Part shown: piece after piece, positions 9,464 through 19,700 of the stretch
Layout: every line of letters starts with the position of its first letter
Position numbering within the stretch: position 1 is the first letter of the stretch
Assembly (NCBI RefSeq): GCF_014640315.1
Contig: NZ_BMGS01000002.1
Location: 159,313 to 223,312, forward strand
Origin: Hymenobacter glacieicola
Lineage (GTDB): Bacteria; Bacteroidota; Bacteroidia; Cytophagales; Hymenobacteraceae
Reading direction: 5' to 3'
Length of the DNA stretch: 64,000 nt
The notes under the pieces: model-generated
Seen by the model: only the letters and a program-made list of their open reading frames with translations
Told to the model about the DNA's origin: nothing
Databases searched by the model: none
Made by a program: the position numbers and the translations under genes

Positions 9464-9733
9464 TTACAATGTTTTGGGCTGGTCCGTGCCGTTAATACTG
9501 GCTACGTACCAGCGTTTATCCGGTGCCTGGCGGGCCAACACGGCGTACTGCCCCGGAAACCCATCAAACAGGCGCACATCGGCCCAGCGTGGGGACAGTT
9601 GACGCAGAGACTCCTGCACGTAAGTTGGCTGGGCCGCCATGCCCGCGGGCGTCTCTACGTAGTACTGAATGCCCGACTGAAACAGCACCGACAAGTCCAG
9701 CTCAAAGTCGTGCCTCCTTGGCCGGCGGGCCAC
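9464..9733 (-). pseudogene. GH97 alpha-glucosidase/alpha-galactosidase 3' fragment
   Basis: Only the last 80-90 residues of a GH97 (SusB-like) glycosidase remain. SGIQYYVETPAGM, the PTYVQESLRQL segment, FDGFPGQYAVLARQ, and RWYVASINGTDQPKTL correspond in order to the C-terminal domain of that family. The catalytic barrel is absent and the intact LacI gene begins 31 bases further on, so this is a truncated relic. It suggests an alpha-glucan or alpha-galactoside locus once stood here. Confidence 0.75.
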
Positions 9734-9763
9734 AAGCCGTTGTTGGCAGCCCCAGTGAGGTAG

Positions 9764-10840
9764 CTACGCCGTTAAATTCCACAGCCCTAGGCTAGCAGTG
9801 GCCTGGGCATCAAGGGGCAGCACAACCGCAGCCCGGGGCGCGGACGAAGGGCGAACGAGCAGGCTCGGCTGGCAGGTAGCGGGCAGGGCAGCCTCGGGCT
9901 GGCTCCTGCCCGCACGCAGTTGCAGCAACAGGCGGGTAGCGCGGTGCCCCAGGGCCGCCCCGTGCTGGTCGATGGTGGTTAGCGCGGGTTCCGTGAACTG
10001 GGAAAGCAATTCGCTGCCGAAGCCAACCAGCCCTATGTCCAGCGGTATGCGCAAGCCCTGGCTTTTCAAGGCCTGCATTGCCCCTGCGGCCAGTAGGTCG
10101 CTGGCGGCGAACAGGGCATCTGGGCGGCTGGTCCGGGCTAGTAACTGGTGCGCTGCCTGGGCGCCGCCGTCCACGCTGGCCTCCCCGGTAACTATCAACT
10201 GCGGGTCCACCTCCAGGCCGTGCTCCCGCAGGGCCGCCTCGTACCCCAGGCGGCGCTCACAAAAAAATGCATCGGTGGGTGGGCCGGCTACGTGGGCAAT
10301 GCGGCGGTAGCCTTGCTTGAGCAGGTGACGGGTAGCGTGGTGAGCCCCGGCCTGGTCGTAGCTGCTGACGACGGGACCAGCGAAGCCCGCTGGCGCCTGG
10401 GCGCTGATGAGCACCATGGGCACGTGGCGCGCCCGCGCCACCACCGGGGTTGGGCTCTCGTGCCGGCGGGCCGTCATCACCAGAACCCCATCGGCGCTGG
10501 CGCTCAGTAGGCGGCGCAGGCACTGCTGCTCCTGCTTGGCCTCGTCGTTCGACTGACACAGCATGATTCGGTAGCCAGCTTGTCCGGCTGCGCTTTCAAT
10601 GCCCGCCAGCACGCGTGTAAAAAACGCGTGGTCGAGGTGAGGAACGATAACGCCCAGCAGCTTACTCTGTCCCTTGCGCAAACCCACCGCCGAGGCGTTG
10701 GGGCGGTAACCCAGCTCCGCGGCCAGGGCCTGTACGCGCTGCATGGTGGCCGGGTGCAGCACGGGGCGCCCGGCCAAGGCGCGGGAAACCGTAGCTACGG
10801 ATAGGTTCAGCTGCTGGGCGAGGTCTTTGAGCGTTACCAT
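9764..10840 (-). CDS. LacI-family transcriptional regulator
   Basis: DNA-binding repressor of 358 residues. The N-terminal LacI HTH (VTLKDLAQQLNLSVATVSRAL) begins directly at the ATG at 10840; the frame is open 36 codons further upstream but that stretch is cysteine-rich nonsense. The hinge helix is at about 48-60 (GYRPNASAVGLRKG), followed by a periplasmic-binding-like effector domain starting at LLGVIVPHLDHAFF. It lies in the same orientation downstream of galK and galT, so galactose-responsive control of nearby genes is possible. The effector is not identified. Confidence 0.9.
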   Translation of the reverse strand: MVTLKDLAQQLNLSVATVSRALAGRPVLHPATMQRVQALAAELGYRPNASAVGLRKGQSKLLGVIVPHLDHAFFTRVLAGIESAAGQAGYRIMLCQSNDEAKQEQQCLRRLLSASADGVLVMTARRHESPTPVVARARHVPMVLISAQAPAGFAGPVVSSYDQAGAHHATRHLLKQGYRRIAHVAGPPTDAFFCERRLGYEAALREHGLEVDPQLIVTGEASVDGGAQAAHQLLARTSRPDALFAASDLLAAGAMQALKSQGLRIPLDIGLVGFGSELLSQFTEPALTTIDQHGAALGHRATRLLLQLRAGRSQPEAALPATCQPSLLVRPSSAPRAAVVLPLDAQATASLGLWNLTA

Positions 10841-11126
10841 GGCAATAAGGAAAATGGGAAGGCCAGCGGCAGCTGCCCGACGCCGGCCGCTGGAGCCAGC
10901 AGAACTTGACGTACAGGGCTGAAAGCAGCAGCAGCAGGGCAAGCACAAGCAGCAGCGGAGTTTGGGGCTACCCTGGAATAGGCGCGTAGTGATGTGCTGG
11001 GCTTAGGGAGTAATAATTAAACTGGCCAGATTCACGCCCACCATGAGCATGAGGGCAAAGCCCATAAGAATCCGCCCAAATACAGCTGGGCTTTTAGCCC
11101 GAACCGCAAACTGCAAATACTGACAA
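10841..11126 (-). other. Gap with possible remnant of a membrane transporter tail
   Basis: On the minus strand directly after galT, a short frame reads AVRAKSPAVFGRILMG followed by a hydrophobic helix and a TAA at about 11010. About 90 bases on, another frame reads a second hydrophobic helix ending SALYVKF. Two broken hydrophobic segments in this order could be the leftover C terminus of a sugar symporter, since galK-galT-symporter clusters are common in Bacteroidota. The reading is weak and they may be chance frames. Confidence 0.25.
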
Positions 11127-12179
11127 CTAGGCGGTGGTTTGCTTATAATGCACCTCGGGCAGCTCGCGCAGGCGCTGGGCGGCGTACTCGGGGGTGATGT
11201 CGCGCTGGGGATTGGCCAGCAGCTCGTAGCCGACCATGAACTTGCGCACCGTGGCCGAGCGCAGCAGGGGCGGAAAGAAGTGCATATGCAGGTGCCACTC
11301 CGGGTGCTGCTGCCCGTCGGTGGGGCGCTGGTGCAAGCCGGCCGAGTAGGGAAAGGACGTCTGGAACAGGTTGTCGTAGCGGATGGTGAGGCGGCGGATC
11401 ACGTCCGCGAAACGGTCGCGCTCCGCGTCCGTGAGCTGGGTCACGTCCTGCACCACCCGGCGCGGCAGCACCAGCGTCTCGAAGGGCCAGGCCGCCCAGA
11501 AGGGGACCAGCACCACGAAGTGCTCGTTTTCCAAGACGATGCGTACCTGCTCGTTGAGCTCTAGCTCGAGGTAGTCTGCCAGCAGGCTGCGGCCGTGCTG
11601 CTGGAAGTAGGCCTGCTGCTGTACCGTTTCCTTGGCCGGGTCGCCGGGCACGGTGCGCTGGGCCCAGACCTGCCCGTGCGGGTGCGGGTTCGAGCAGCCC
11701 ATCACGGCGCCCTTGTTCTCGAAAATCTGCACGTAGTTGATGTCGGGCCGGGCGCCCAGGCTCGCAAACTCCTCGGCCCACACGTCCACGACCCGGCGGA
11801 TGTCGGGCGTACTCATTTCCGGCAACGTCAGGTCGTGGCGCGGGGAGAAGCAGATGACCCGGCCCACGCCCGACTCCGCCTCGGCCCGCAGCAGCCCCCC
11901 CATTTCCACGGTGCCGGCCGGCGCGTCGGGGGTGAGGGCGGCAAAGTCGTTGTCGAACGCGAAGGTGCCGGTGTAGGCTGGGTTGACGGCCCCGTTGGCG
12001 CGGGTGTTGCCGGCGCAGAGGTAGCAGGTGGGGTCGTAGGCCGGGCGCTGGGAGCGGTCGGGCGCTTCCTGCTGGCCCTGCCAGGGGCGCTGGGAGCGGT
12101 GCGGCGACACGAGCAGCCACTCGCCGGTAAGCGGGTTGAAGCGGCGGTGCGGATGCTGGGCGAGGTCGAGAGCGGACAT
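11127..12179 (-). CDS. galT: Galactose-1-phosphate uridylyltransferase
   Basis: Leloir pathway enzyme of 350 residues that exchanges UMP between UDP-glucose and galactose-1-phosphate in the cytoplasm. The nucleophile H168 lies in the family motif NPHPHGQ. The zinc-site cysteines C52 and C55 (CYLC) are present, as is the C-terminal HLHMHFFPP. It starts at ATG 12179, only 13 bases after the galK stop, indicating an operon galK-galT. Confidence 0.97.
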   Translation of the reverse strand: MSALDLAQHPHRRFNPLTGEWLLVSPHRSQRPWQGQQEAPDRSQRPAYDPTCYLCAGNTRANGAVNPAYTGTFAFDNDFAALTPDAPAGTVEMGGLLRAEAESGVGRVICFSPRHDLTLPEMSTPDIRRVVDVWAEEFASLGARPDINYVQIFENKGAVMGCSNPHPHGQVWAQRTVPGDPAKETVQQQAYFQQHGRSLLADYLELELNEQVRIVLENEHFVVLVPFWAAWPFETLVLPRRVVQDVTQLTDAERDRFADVIRRLTIRYDNLFQTSFPYSAGLHQRPTDGQQHPEWHLHMHFFPPLLRSATVRKFMVGYELLANPQRDITPEYAAQRLRELPEVHYKQTTA

Positions 12180-12192
12180 AGAAGCCAGGGGA

Positions 12193-13374
12193 TTAATAAG
12201 CCGCCGTAAGCTGGGGTAGCGCGCTTACGCCCGCCACAATGGAGGCTTGGTACATTTCCAGGGGTCGGCCGTAGCGGGCTTCGAACCCAGCGGCCATGGT
12301 AGCCTGAAATGCCTCGACCTGTCCGGGGGCTACTAGGTTAATGGTGCAGCCGCCAAAGCCGCCGCCCATCATGCGGGCCCCGTACACGCCCGGCACGACC
12401 CGGGCCAACTCCACCAGCGTATCCAGTTCGGGGCAGCTCACCTCGTAGTCGTCGCGCAGGCCGGCGTGGGAGGCGTACAGCTGCTGGCCGAAGGCGGGCA
12501 AGTTGCCGGCGTTCAGCTCGGCGCAAGCGGTTAGCACCCGCTCGTTTTCTTCGATGACATAGCGGCAGCGGCGGTACACTAGGTCGCCGAGCTGGGCCCG
12601 GTGGGCCTCCACCTGTTGCAGGGTGGCACCGCGCAGGCTCTGGACGTGGGGGTAGTAACGGTGCAGCACGGCTACGCCTTGCTCGCACTGCTGGCGGCGC
12701 AGGTTGTACTCCGAGTCGGCCAGGTTGTGCTTAACACCGGAGTTGCAGAGCACCACTTGGGCAGCCTGGGTATCGAAAGGAAAATACTCGTACTCCAGGG
12801 AGCGGCAGTCCAGGCGCACGACCTGCCCGGCTTGGCTGAGCAGGGAGGCAAACTGGTCCATGAGCCCGCAACGCACCCCGGCAAACTCGTGCTCCGCTTT
12901 CTGGGCCACCTGAGCCAGGGTCAGCCGGTTGAGGCCAAAGTTAAACAACTCGTTCAGGGCTAGGGCCAACCCGCACTCCACGGCCGCCGAGGACGACAGG
13001 CCCGCCCCCATCGGGATGGTGCCGCCGAACACGCAGTCGAAGCCGCCTACCGCCAGACCGCGCTGCTGTAACTGGGCCGTCACGCCGAGCAGGTAGTTGG
13101 CCCAGGCAAGGGGGCCGGGCTGCAGGGGCGCTTCGCGGAGGGCCACTTCGTGCTGCTCCTGCTTGTCGTAGGAAAACAGGCGAATGAGGCCCAACTCATT
13201 TGGGGCTACGGCAAAAAATATTTCCTTGTCAATAGCGGCGGGTAGCACAAAGCCGCCGTTGTAGTCGGTGTGCTCCCCAATCAGGTTAACGCGGCCGGGG
13301 GCCCGCACCAGCAGGGCAGGGGTGGTGCCGAAACGCTCGGCAAAAGCAGTAGCAACGGAAGTAGCTAGGGACAT
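12193..13374 (-). CDS. galK: Galactokinase
   Basis: GHMP-family kinase of 393 residues that phosphorylates galactose at C1 with ATP, the first committed Leloir step. Signatures are [16 protein letters not shown] (about 26-41), the GHMP ATP loop [10 protein letters not shown] (121-130) and the C-terminal [12 protein letters not shown]. The ATG at 13374 is chosen because [15 protein letters not shown] matches the usual start; an open frame runs 17 codons upstream. It sits between galT and a GH53 endo-galactanase, so its galactose probably comes from galactan. Confidence 0.97.
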   Translation of the reverse strand: MSLATSVATAFAERFGTTPALLVRAPGRVNLIGEHTDYNGGFVLPAAIDKEIFFAVAPNELGLIRLFSYDKQEQHEVALREAPLQPGPLAWANYLLGVTAQLQQRGLAVGGFDCVFGGTIPMGAGLSSSAAVECGLALALNELFNFGLNRLTLAQVAQKAEHEFAGVRCGLMDQFASLLSQAGQVVRLDCRSLEYEYFPFDTQAAQVVLCNSGVKHNLADSEYNLRRQQCEQGVAVLHRYYPHVQSLRGATLQQVEAHRAQLGDLVYRRCRYVIEENERVLTACAELNAGNLPAFGQQLYASHAGLRDDYEVSCPELDTLVELARVVPGVYGARMMGGGFGGCTINLVAPGQVEAFQATMAAGFEARYGRPLEMYQASIVAGVSALPQLTAAY

Positions 13375-13799
13375 GGTGGGAAAACAGAAAGTAGGTCGCA
13401 AAATGCCGAGGCCAGCTCGGCACAAGAGCCCCTTGAGAGGCCCGGACGACGGCAGACCATTTAGGGCCGCCAGCGCCCTGCAATACTAGAATCCTTGCCC
13501 AGCCAGCCACGGGGGTATTCTGGGCTATTTGCGGGGGCATATCAGTTTAGCGCCTGATTTCCTGGGCAGAAGCCTCGGTACCAGTCCAAGCGTTTGCTTT
13601 CCCCTCCCCTACCCTGACCCTCATTTCTACCTCTCTTATCTGGTTTGATTTACTGGCTACTTCCCCCCGTCTCCCGGCGGTTGGGGCCCGACCTAATGAG
13701 GGCGCCGGAACCATAGTAAAGCAGCCCCTAACGGCAACGGCCCCGTGCCCGTTGGGGAGCACAGGTCTGTTGCCGTTAGGGGCTGAATCAAGCCTCGCC
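13375..13799. other. Intergenic region between galK and GH53
   Basis: About 425 bases. It holds the strong hairpin at 13722-13785 and presumably the galK-galT promoter. The open frames crossing it (for example 13547-13762 minus) resemble no protein family. Confidence 0.5.
13722..13785 (-). terminator. Strong hairpin after GH53
   Basis: A perfect 17-bp inverted repeat (cagcccctaacggcaac at 13722-13738 with its complement at 13769-13785) around a 30-base loop, beginning 15 bases after the GH53 stop. It probably ends the GH53 transcript and isolates it from galK-galT. No long U-tract follows. Confidence 0.7.
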
Positions 13800-15611
13800 T
13801 TAGCGCTTCACGAACTTGTAAGATTCCGTTCGGCCACCGCCTTCCAGCTGAACGTGGTAGAGGCCGGCGGCTAGGCCCGCTACGTTCAGGCGCTGGCTGC
13901 GGGCCACGCCGCGGAGCGTCTGCGTCAGCATGGGCTTTCCTGTAAGGGAGTAAATGCGCACGGTGGTAGCCGCGGAGCCGGCCGGCAGGGTTAGGGTAAG
14001 CTCGTCGGTTACGGGGTTGGGGTACAGGTGGGTAGCCGGGGCCTCCGGGTCCGACGCAGACAACGTAGTGCTGCGCAGGGTCGAGCTGGTGTTTAGCGTC
14101 AGCTCCACGTTGTCGAGGCTGCAGTAGTTGCCGGCGTTGGCATCCGACCACAAACCGATTTCGCACTGCCCGTTCGTTACCTGAATGCCGGTAATCTGAA
14201 TCTGGGCCCAGGTGGTCGAGACGGGGAGGGCCAGGTTTTTCTCGGTGCCCCCGAAGTTCTTGGCGTAGAGCTGGCAGGCTTTCTGGCCGCCCCCGTTCTG
14301 CACCCAGGCCTTGAGGGTGTAGGTGCCGTTGGTCAGGCCGGTTTTCAGCTGGTAGGTGCTTACCTGATAGGCGGCGCTAAGCCAGTGGGTGAGGCGGTAA
14401 GTGCTGGCCTGGCCGCCGGTTTCGGTTTTGTCGGCGGCGTAGTTGGTTGTGGTGTTGGCCCAACTCGTCCAGCTGGTGGGCGTTTGGGTGCCGGCCCCGT
14501 TGGCCTCGAAGCCAGGATTGGCCAGCAGGTTAGTGCTCGGGGGCGTAGGCGCAGGCGCAGTGGGCGTTACCAGAAAAGCATTCAGGGCCGAGGAGGGCTT
14601 GCCATCGTTGCCCCAGGCGCTGAGCTGGTAGCCGCTGAAGCTGCGGTAGCTCTCGGGCTCCCAGTAGAATACACCCAGGCCTTTGCCGTTCGGGACGCCC
14701 GCCACCGCGTTCTGCACGGCCACCAGCATGTCGTACACGTTCTGGGGTGCCGCGGCGCAGTCGCCACCCACTTCTGCTACCACCACCTGCTTACCGTAGC
14801 GGCTGGCCATGTCCTGAAGGTTGAACTGCAGGCTGCTGATGGAGGTGGTGTAATCCTGGTTAAGCCAGTAGGGGTAGTACGACATGCCAATCACGTCGTA
14901 CTTGCCGCCGTTGGACGTGAGGCGGTCGAAAAAGGAGCGGAAGCGGGCATTGTCGTTGCCCTTGTCCAGATGAACCACCACCTTGGACGTGGCACTCACG
15001 GCCTTCACCGCGTCGTAGCCCTTGTTAAGGAGCTGGGTGAGCTGGGCGAAGTTGGAGGTGCTGCCCTCGGGCCAGAGCATACCGTTGGGTATCTCATTGC
15101 CTACCTGCACCCATTCCGGTGTTACCCCGTTGGCTTTCAGGGCGTTCATCACGCTGTAGGTGTGGTCGTACACGTCCTGCTGCAGCTGCGAGAAGGAGTG
15201 GTTAGCCCAGGCGGCGGGCTTGGTTTGCTGGCCCGGGTCGGCCCAAGAGTCGCTGTAGTGAAAGTCAATCATGATGCGGAAGCCCAGGTTTTTGGCCCGC
15301 GTGGCCATGGTCACCACTTCCGAGGGGCTGCAGTGCCCATTTACCCAATCAACCATGGAGGGGTTCACCCACACCCGGAAGCGGATGGAGTTGATGCCCT
15401 TGTCCTTCAGAATCTGAAAGCAGTCCTGCCGCACGCCTTGGTAGTTGTAAAACAGGTAGTTGTTGGCTTCCATCTGCTGCAGCCAGCCAGTGTCGGCGCC
15501 TTTGGCGAAGGTTTGGGCCGTGGCCGAAGCGGAAAATAGCAGCGTAGCGCACCAGGCTGTCCCCGCGAGCAGCAGTCGGCGGGCACCGGTCAGGAGAAAT
15601 GATGTTTTCAT
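13800..15611 (-). CDS. GH53 endo-beta-1,4-galactanase with carbohydrate-binding and T9SS sorting domains
   Basis: Secreted arabinogalactan endo-beta-1,4-galactanase of 603 residues. Signal peptide about 1-33. The GH53 barrel (about 35-350) has acid/base E173 in QVGNEIPNG and nucleophile E280 in VVVAEVGGD. A beta-sandwich of about 150 residues starting at LLANPGFEANG resembles a galactan-type CBM (CBM61-like, not certain). The last about 75 residues (LYPNPVTDELTLTLP to SYKFVKR) are a type IX secretion C-terminal sorting domain, so the enzyme is expected at the cell surface or outside. It starts at ATG 15611. With galK, galT and GH2 nearby, it makes the first cut in galactan use. Confidence 0.95.
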   Translation of the reverse strand: MKTSFLLTGARRLLLAGTAWCATLLFSASATAQTFAKGADTGWLQQMEANNYLFYNYQGVRQDCFQILKDKGINSIRFRVWVNPSMVDWVNGHCSPSEVVTMATRAKNLGFRIMIDFHYSDSWADPGQQTKPAAWANHSFSQLQQDVYDHTYSVMNALKANGVTPEWVQVGNEIPNGMLWPEGSTSNFAQLTQLLNKGYDAVKAVSATSKVVVHLDKGNDNARFRSFFDRLTSNGGKYDVIGMSYYPYWLNQDYTTSISSLQFNLQDMASRYGKQVVVAEVGGDCAAAPQNVYDMLVAVQNAVAGVPNGKGLGVFYWEPESYRSFSGYQLSAWGNDGKPSSALNAFLVTPTAPAPTPPSTNLLANPGFEANGAGTQTPTSWTSWANTTTNYAADKTETGGQASTYRLTHWLSAAYQVSTYQLKTGLTNGTYTLKAWVQNGGGQKACQLYAKNFGGTEKNLALPVSTTWAQIQITGIQVTNGQCEIGLWSDANAGNYCSLDNVELTLNTSSTLRSTTLSASDPEAPATHLYPNPVTDELTLTLPAGSAATTVRIYSLTGKPMLTQTLRGVARSQRLNVAGLAAGLYHVQLEGGGRTESYKFVKR

Positions 15612-15730
15612 GGGTGGTGGGATTTGGGTAGTAGGCCACGTTGCTACCCCAAAGCGGCTTCGAAAGTAGCTTCTCTGGAGTAACCAGGGGTAATAATCAC
15701 GTGAACCAGGGTATTAGGGTAGGCGAACAG

Positions 15731-15795
15731 CTGCCCCCCAAACCAGAGCGTTATGCTGCGCTTGCCGAAGCATAACGCTCTGGTTTGGGGGGCAG
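15731..15795. terminator. Long perfect inverted repeat upstream of GH53
   Basis: Arms of 25 bp (beginning ctgccccccaaaccagagcg at 15731, complement ending at 15795) enclose about 15 bases. The structure is symmetrical enough to work on both strands. It lies about 120 bases upstream of the GH53 start and beyond the end of the truncated susC relic, so it could be the old terminator of that gene set or an attenuator in the GH53 leader. Confidence 0.55.
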
Positions 15796-15802
15796 GAGTA
15801 TT

Positions 15803-15903
15803 GTCATGCTGACGACAGGAAGCATCTCTACTGTTTCGTTGTGCTGACGCAGGGCTACTGGTTAGCCAGCGGTAGAGATGCTTCGACCAGTTCAGCAGGA
15901 CGT
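15803..15903. repeat. Intergenic palindromic repeat, copy 2 (REP/MITE-like)
   Basis: Second, more diverged copy of the element at 1549-1655: gtcatgctgac, gaagcatctctac, then ggtagagatgcttcgac and a damaged outer arm ttcagcaggac. It lies beside the 15731-15795 inverted repeat, between GH53 and the susC stub. Confidence 0.6.
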
Positions 15904-15959
15904 GCTGTTTTTCTGCAGGGCACATATCAACCGTCGGGTCAGAGTACCCACTTTGGCTG

Positions 15960-16180
15960 TTACCTCCTACGCGGCTGCACCGAGCACGAGCCGTCGGGTC
16001 TGGTAGCCGTGCCCGTTGCGGAGCCTTTCAGCAGAACCGTGACGCCAGGAATACCCGATCCGGTTTCGTCGGTTACCCGGCCGGTGATGGTGGTTGTGGG
16101 CTGGGCGTAGCTTTGCCCCACCGCAAGGGGAAAGAGGAGCACGTACACCAGGTACTTTTTCCGGGGTAGATAGTTTTCAT
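15960..16180 (-). pseudogene. SusC 5' stub (TonB-dependent transporter, truncated and frameshifted)
   Basis: Starting at ATG 16180, the first codons read MKTIYPGK. After loss of about one base in an A-run (about 16155-16160) the frame continues YVLLFPLAVGQSYAQ and then ITGRVTDETGSGIPGVTVLL with KGSATGTATRPDGS. This is the signal peptide plus the N-terminal carboxypeptidase-regulatory-like domain that opens nearly every SusC transporter. The plug and barrel, over 900 residues, are gone and a stop follows at 15960. Its place between GH53 and an HTCS indicates a galactan importer was once encoded here. Confidence 0.8.
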
Positions 16181-16739
16181 AGGCCCTGAGGCGTTAGCAG
16201 TGGACGGGAAGGCAGGAAGGATCAGAGGCCCGAAAAGGCCAGTGGCCGGGTGACTACCGGCGGACCCGAAAACGATTCCGGGCGTTCTGGATGGCAGCGG
16301 CGCGGGCCTGGAAATCAGAGTCAGGCAAGGGTAGGCTTGCAGGGCAGGTTCGGCGCCTGATTGTACTAATTCAAGCGCCCTATGAGAAGCCAAGCTGACC
16401 GCACTTAGCAGCTAGGCGACGGAAACAAATATGACCTTTCGGCCTACCCAAAGACAGGGGGATTTCAACTTAAAAGCGGGGGTATTCCAGTGTGAGCCAG
16501 TATTATTTCGGGGCTTTTAAACGAATTTTGCTTTTTCCTAAACGCGCAGCCTTAGCACAATTCAAGTTTAATTTATTGACTAATAACTTATTACCCCTCC
16601 TTACTTGTAGACCCAGCTGCTTTACTGAGGCTCACAATGCGGCTACTGTTTCGCCCGGGCTTCTGCTACCACTGCCTGCGCTTATGTCTTATCTTCGATT
16701 CCTACACTTGATAGAGAGTCTGCTCCCTTACTACAACGA
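16181..16739. promoter_or_regulatory. Leader region between susC stub and galactan HTCS
   Basis: About 560 bases between the divergent susC relic (minus) and the HTCS gene (plus). Roughly 16490-16600 is AT-rich and probably holds the HTCS promoter. No conserved protein is recognisable, and I could not fix promoter boxes. Confidence 0.35.
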
Positions 16740-19700
16740 ATGAAGTATTTCGTTTTTTGTATTTTATTGATTCTTGGGACGGTAGCAGCCGGCTGGGCGC
16801 AGAGCGTGCCCGGCCGGCTGCGCTTCGAGCACCTGACCGTGGACGACGGGCTGCTGCACTCCGACGCCGAAGCCGTAACCCAGGATCAGGAGGGCTTTCT
16901 TTGGATTGGCACCAACCGCGGCATCAACCGCTACGACGGCTACACCCTGAAGGCCTACACCCTGCCGGTGAACCCCTCCAACGGCATTGCGGGCAGCCGC
17001 ATTCATGCCCTGCACGTGGGCCGGGGCGGGCGCCTCTGGGCTGGGGCCGAAAACGCGGGCCTGAGCTGGTACGACGCCAACCACGACCGGTTCCGCAGCC
17101 TGCACGACACAAAGGCCCCTGCTGCCTACGCCGCCCTGGCCCGCCGCCTGGCCCAAGCCGACGTCATTGCCCTAACCTCCGACGCCCAGGGCCGGCTGTG
17201 GGTAGGCACTGAGCACGACGGCCTGTTCGTGCTGGAAGTGGATGCCCAGGCCCACGTAACCAGCCTGCGGGCCGTGGCCCTGGCCGAAAGCGGCGCTACC
17301 ACTTACCCCGTGCTGAGCTTGGCTGCCTCCCGGGAAGGGCAAATCTGGTTTGGTACGCTCGGGGCCGGCTTGCGGGAGCTCCACGTTGGAAAAACCCTGC
17401 CGGCCCAGCTAACAGCGGCCCGCGCACCCCTGCCCTTTGCCACCGTGCGGGGCCTGCACCTGGACCGCCGCGGCGACCTGTGGATTGGGACCAATCAGCA
17501 GGTATTCTGGGTAGAGAGGGCCAACCGCTTGGCTCTTCGGGCACTGGCAGCGCACCCTCTTCCCCAGCCTACCCGCGACATTCACGCTATTCATTTAGAT
17601 ACCTTCGGGCAGCTGTGGGTAGGCACCGACTACGGCCTCTATCAGTGGCCGGCCGCTACCACCCAGGGCGCCCGGCTGCCGGTGCAGGCGGCCAAGCGCA
17701 ACCTGTTTTTGCCCATTCGCGGCGACGCGACCAGCCTGCAGTCCGAGCGCCTGCACCAGATTTTCGAGGACCGGAACCAGGTGCTGTGGCTGGCGGCCCC
17801 GGCCGGCGGCCTCAACAAGGTGGATTTGCGCCAGAAGCCCTTTGGCCACCTGCAGCAACAGGTGGGCCCGGAGCCCACGCTGCCCAACAACTACATCAAC
17901 ACCATCTATAAAGAAGAAGCCCGCAACCTGCTCTGGATTGGCACCCGCAACGGCGTGAGTGCCTACGACTTGACCCGCAAAACCTACCGCAACTACCTTA
18001 GTGGCCCCAACTCAGCCGAGGACAAGGGCGTGGAAGTGGCCGCCGTGGTGCAGGACCAGGCCGGCACCCTGTGGCTGGGCACCCGCAACCGCGGCCTGTA
18101 CACCCTGCGTCGCCACGCTGGCCAGCCCCTGCTGGCCCCTCTCTCGGCCCTGACTCCCCAACCCGACCAGGTCACGCCCAGCGTGGAAAGCATGGTCCAG
18201 GACCGTTTTGGCACGATGTGGGTGGCTACCATCAATACCGGCCTGCACCGCCTCGGCGCCGACGGCCGCCTGCTGAGCACCTACCGCCTCGGCCGGGGCC
18301 TACCCACCGATCAGTGCACTTACCTGCTCTACGATGCTCGCCAGAGCGTGCTGTGGGTTAGTACCCGCAACGTGGGGTTGCTGAAGCTGCAAGTGACGGC
18401 CGATTCGTTGGTGCTGCTGCGCCGTTTCTCCTACGAGGCCGGCAACCCGCGCAGCCTGAGCGTCAACTACGTGTGGCCCTTGCTTCAGGACCGGCAGGGC
18501 ACGCTCTGGATTGGTACGTTGGGCGGGGGCCTGCACCGGCTTGTGCGCGACGCCCAGGGTAGGGAAACGGTGGAGCGCTGCCGCCAGTGGCTACCCGAAT
18601 CGGACGTGGAAAGCATCTTGCTTGATGAGTTCGACAACCTCTGGATTGGGGGCACGGGCCTCTACCGCCTCAACCCGCGCACCCGCCAGTACCTGCGCTA
18701 CGACGTGGCCGACGGGCTGCAAAGCAACTCTTTTAAAGTAGGCGCGGCCACCCGGGCCCAGGACGGCACCCTGTTTTTCGGCGGCATCAACGGCCTCAAC
18801 TACTTCCGCCCCCAGGACATTCAGGCCAACCCCTACCCTCCCGTAGTTCGCATTACTGGCCTGCGCCTGGTGAACAAGCCGGTGGCCGTGGGCCAGGAAG
18901 TAAACGGGCGCGTGCTGCTCACCAAAGCCCTAACCCACCCGCAAACCATTACCATTCGGGCGGCGGAAAACGACTTCTCCGTGGAGTTCGTGGGGCTAAA
19001 CTACGCCACTCCCCAAAAGCACCAGTACGCCTACCAGCTGGTAGGCTACAACCCCGATTGGGTTAGGGCCACTCCGGGTCAGCGCACGGCCAGCTTCGCC
19101 AACCTGCCCGCGGGCAGCTACACATTCCGCGTGAAAGCCAGCAACGGGGACGGCAAATGGTCGCGCGTGCCGGCCACCCTGCACTTCCGCGTGTTGCCGC
19201 CCTGGTGGCGTAGCTGGTGGGCCTACGTGCTCTACGCGGTGGTAGCAGCCTCCGGCATTCTGCTGTACCGCCGCGTAGAAATGGCCCAGCAGAGGCTGAA
19301 AAGCAAGCTGGCCCTGGAGCAGTTTCGGGTGGAAAAGGAAAAGGAGCTGACCGACCTAAAACTGAGCTTCTTCACCAACGTCTCGCACGAGCTGCGCACC
19401 CCGCTGACCCTAATGCTGGGGCCGGTGGAGGAGCTGCTGACGGCCGCCAGCCGCTTTGCCAGCCAGAAAGGCAACATCCTGCTCCTGCACAAGCAGGCCC
19501 ACAAGCTGCTGGAGCTGGTGAATCAGCTGCTGGATTTCCGCAAGGTGGAAGCCGGCCAGGTGCCCCTGCGCGCCTGCCGCGCCGACGCCGTTGCCTTCCT
19601 GACCGAAGTATTCCTGATTTTCAGGCACAAGGCCGAGGAGCGGCAGCTCACGTACTCCCTGCTGGCCCCGCCCGCTCCCGTGCCCCTGTACTTCGACCCC

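Noticed and set aside
11143..12120. 325-codon minus-strand ORF
   Set aside because: Overlaps galT in another frame; Arg/Ala/Pro-rich shadow.
14385..15539. 384-codon plus-strand ORF
   Set aside because: Antisense shadow of GH53, rich in Gly/Val/Ala/His without domain signatures.
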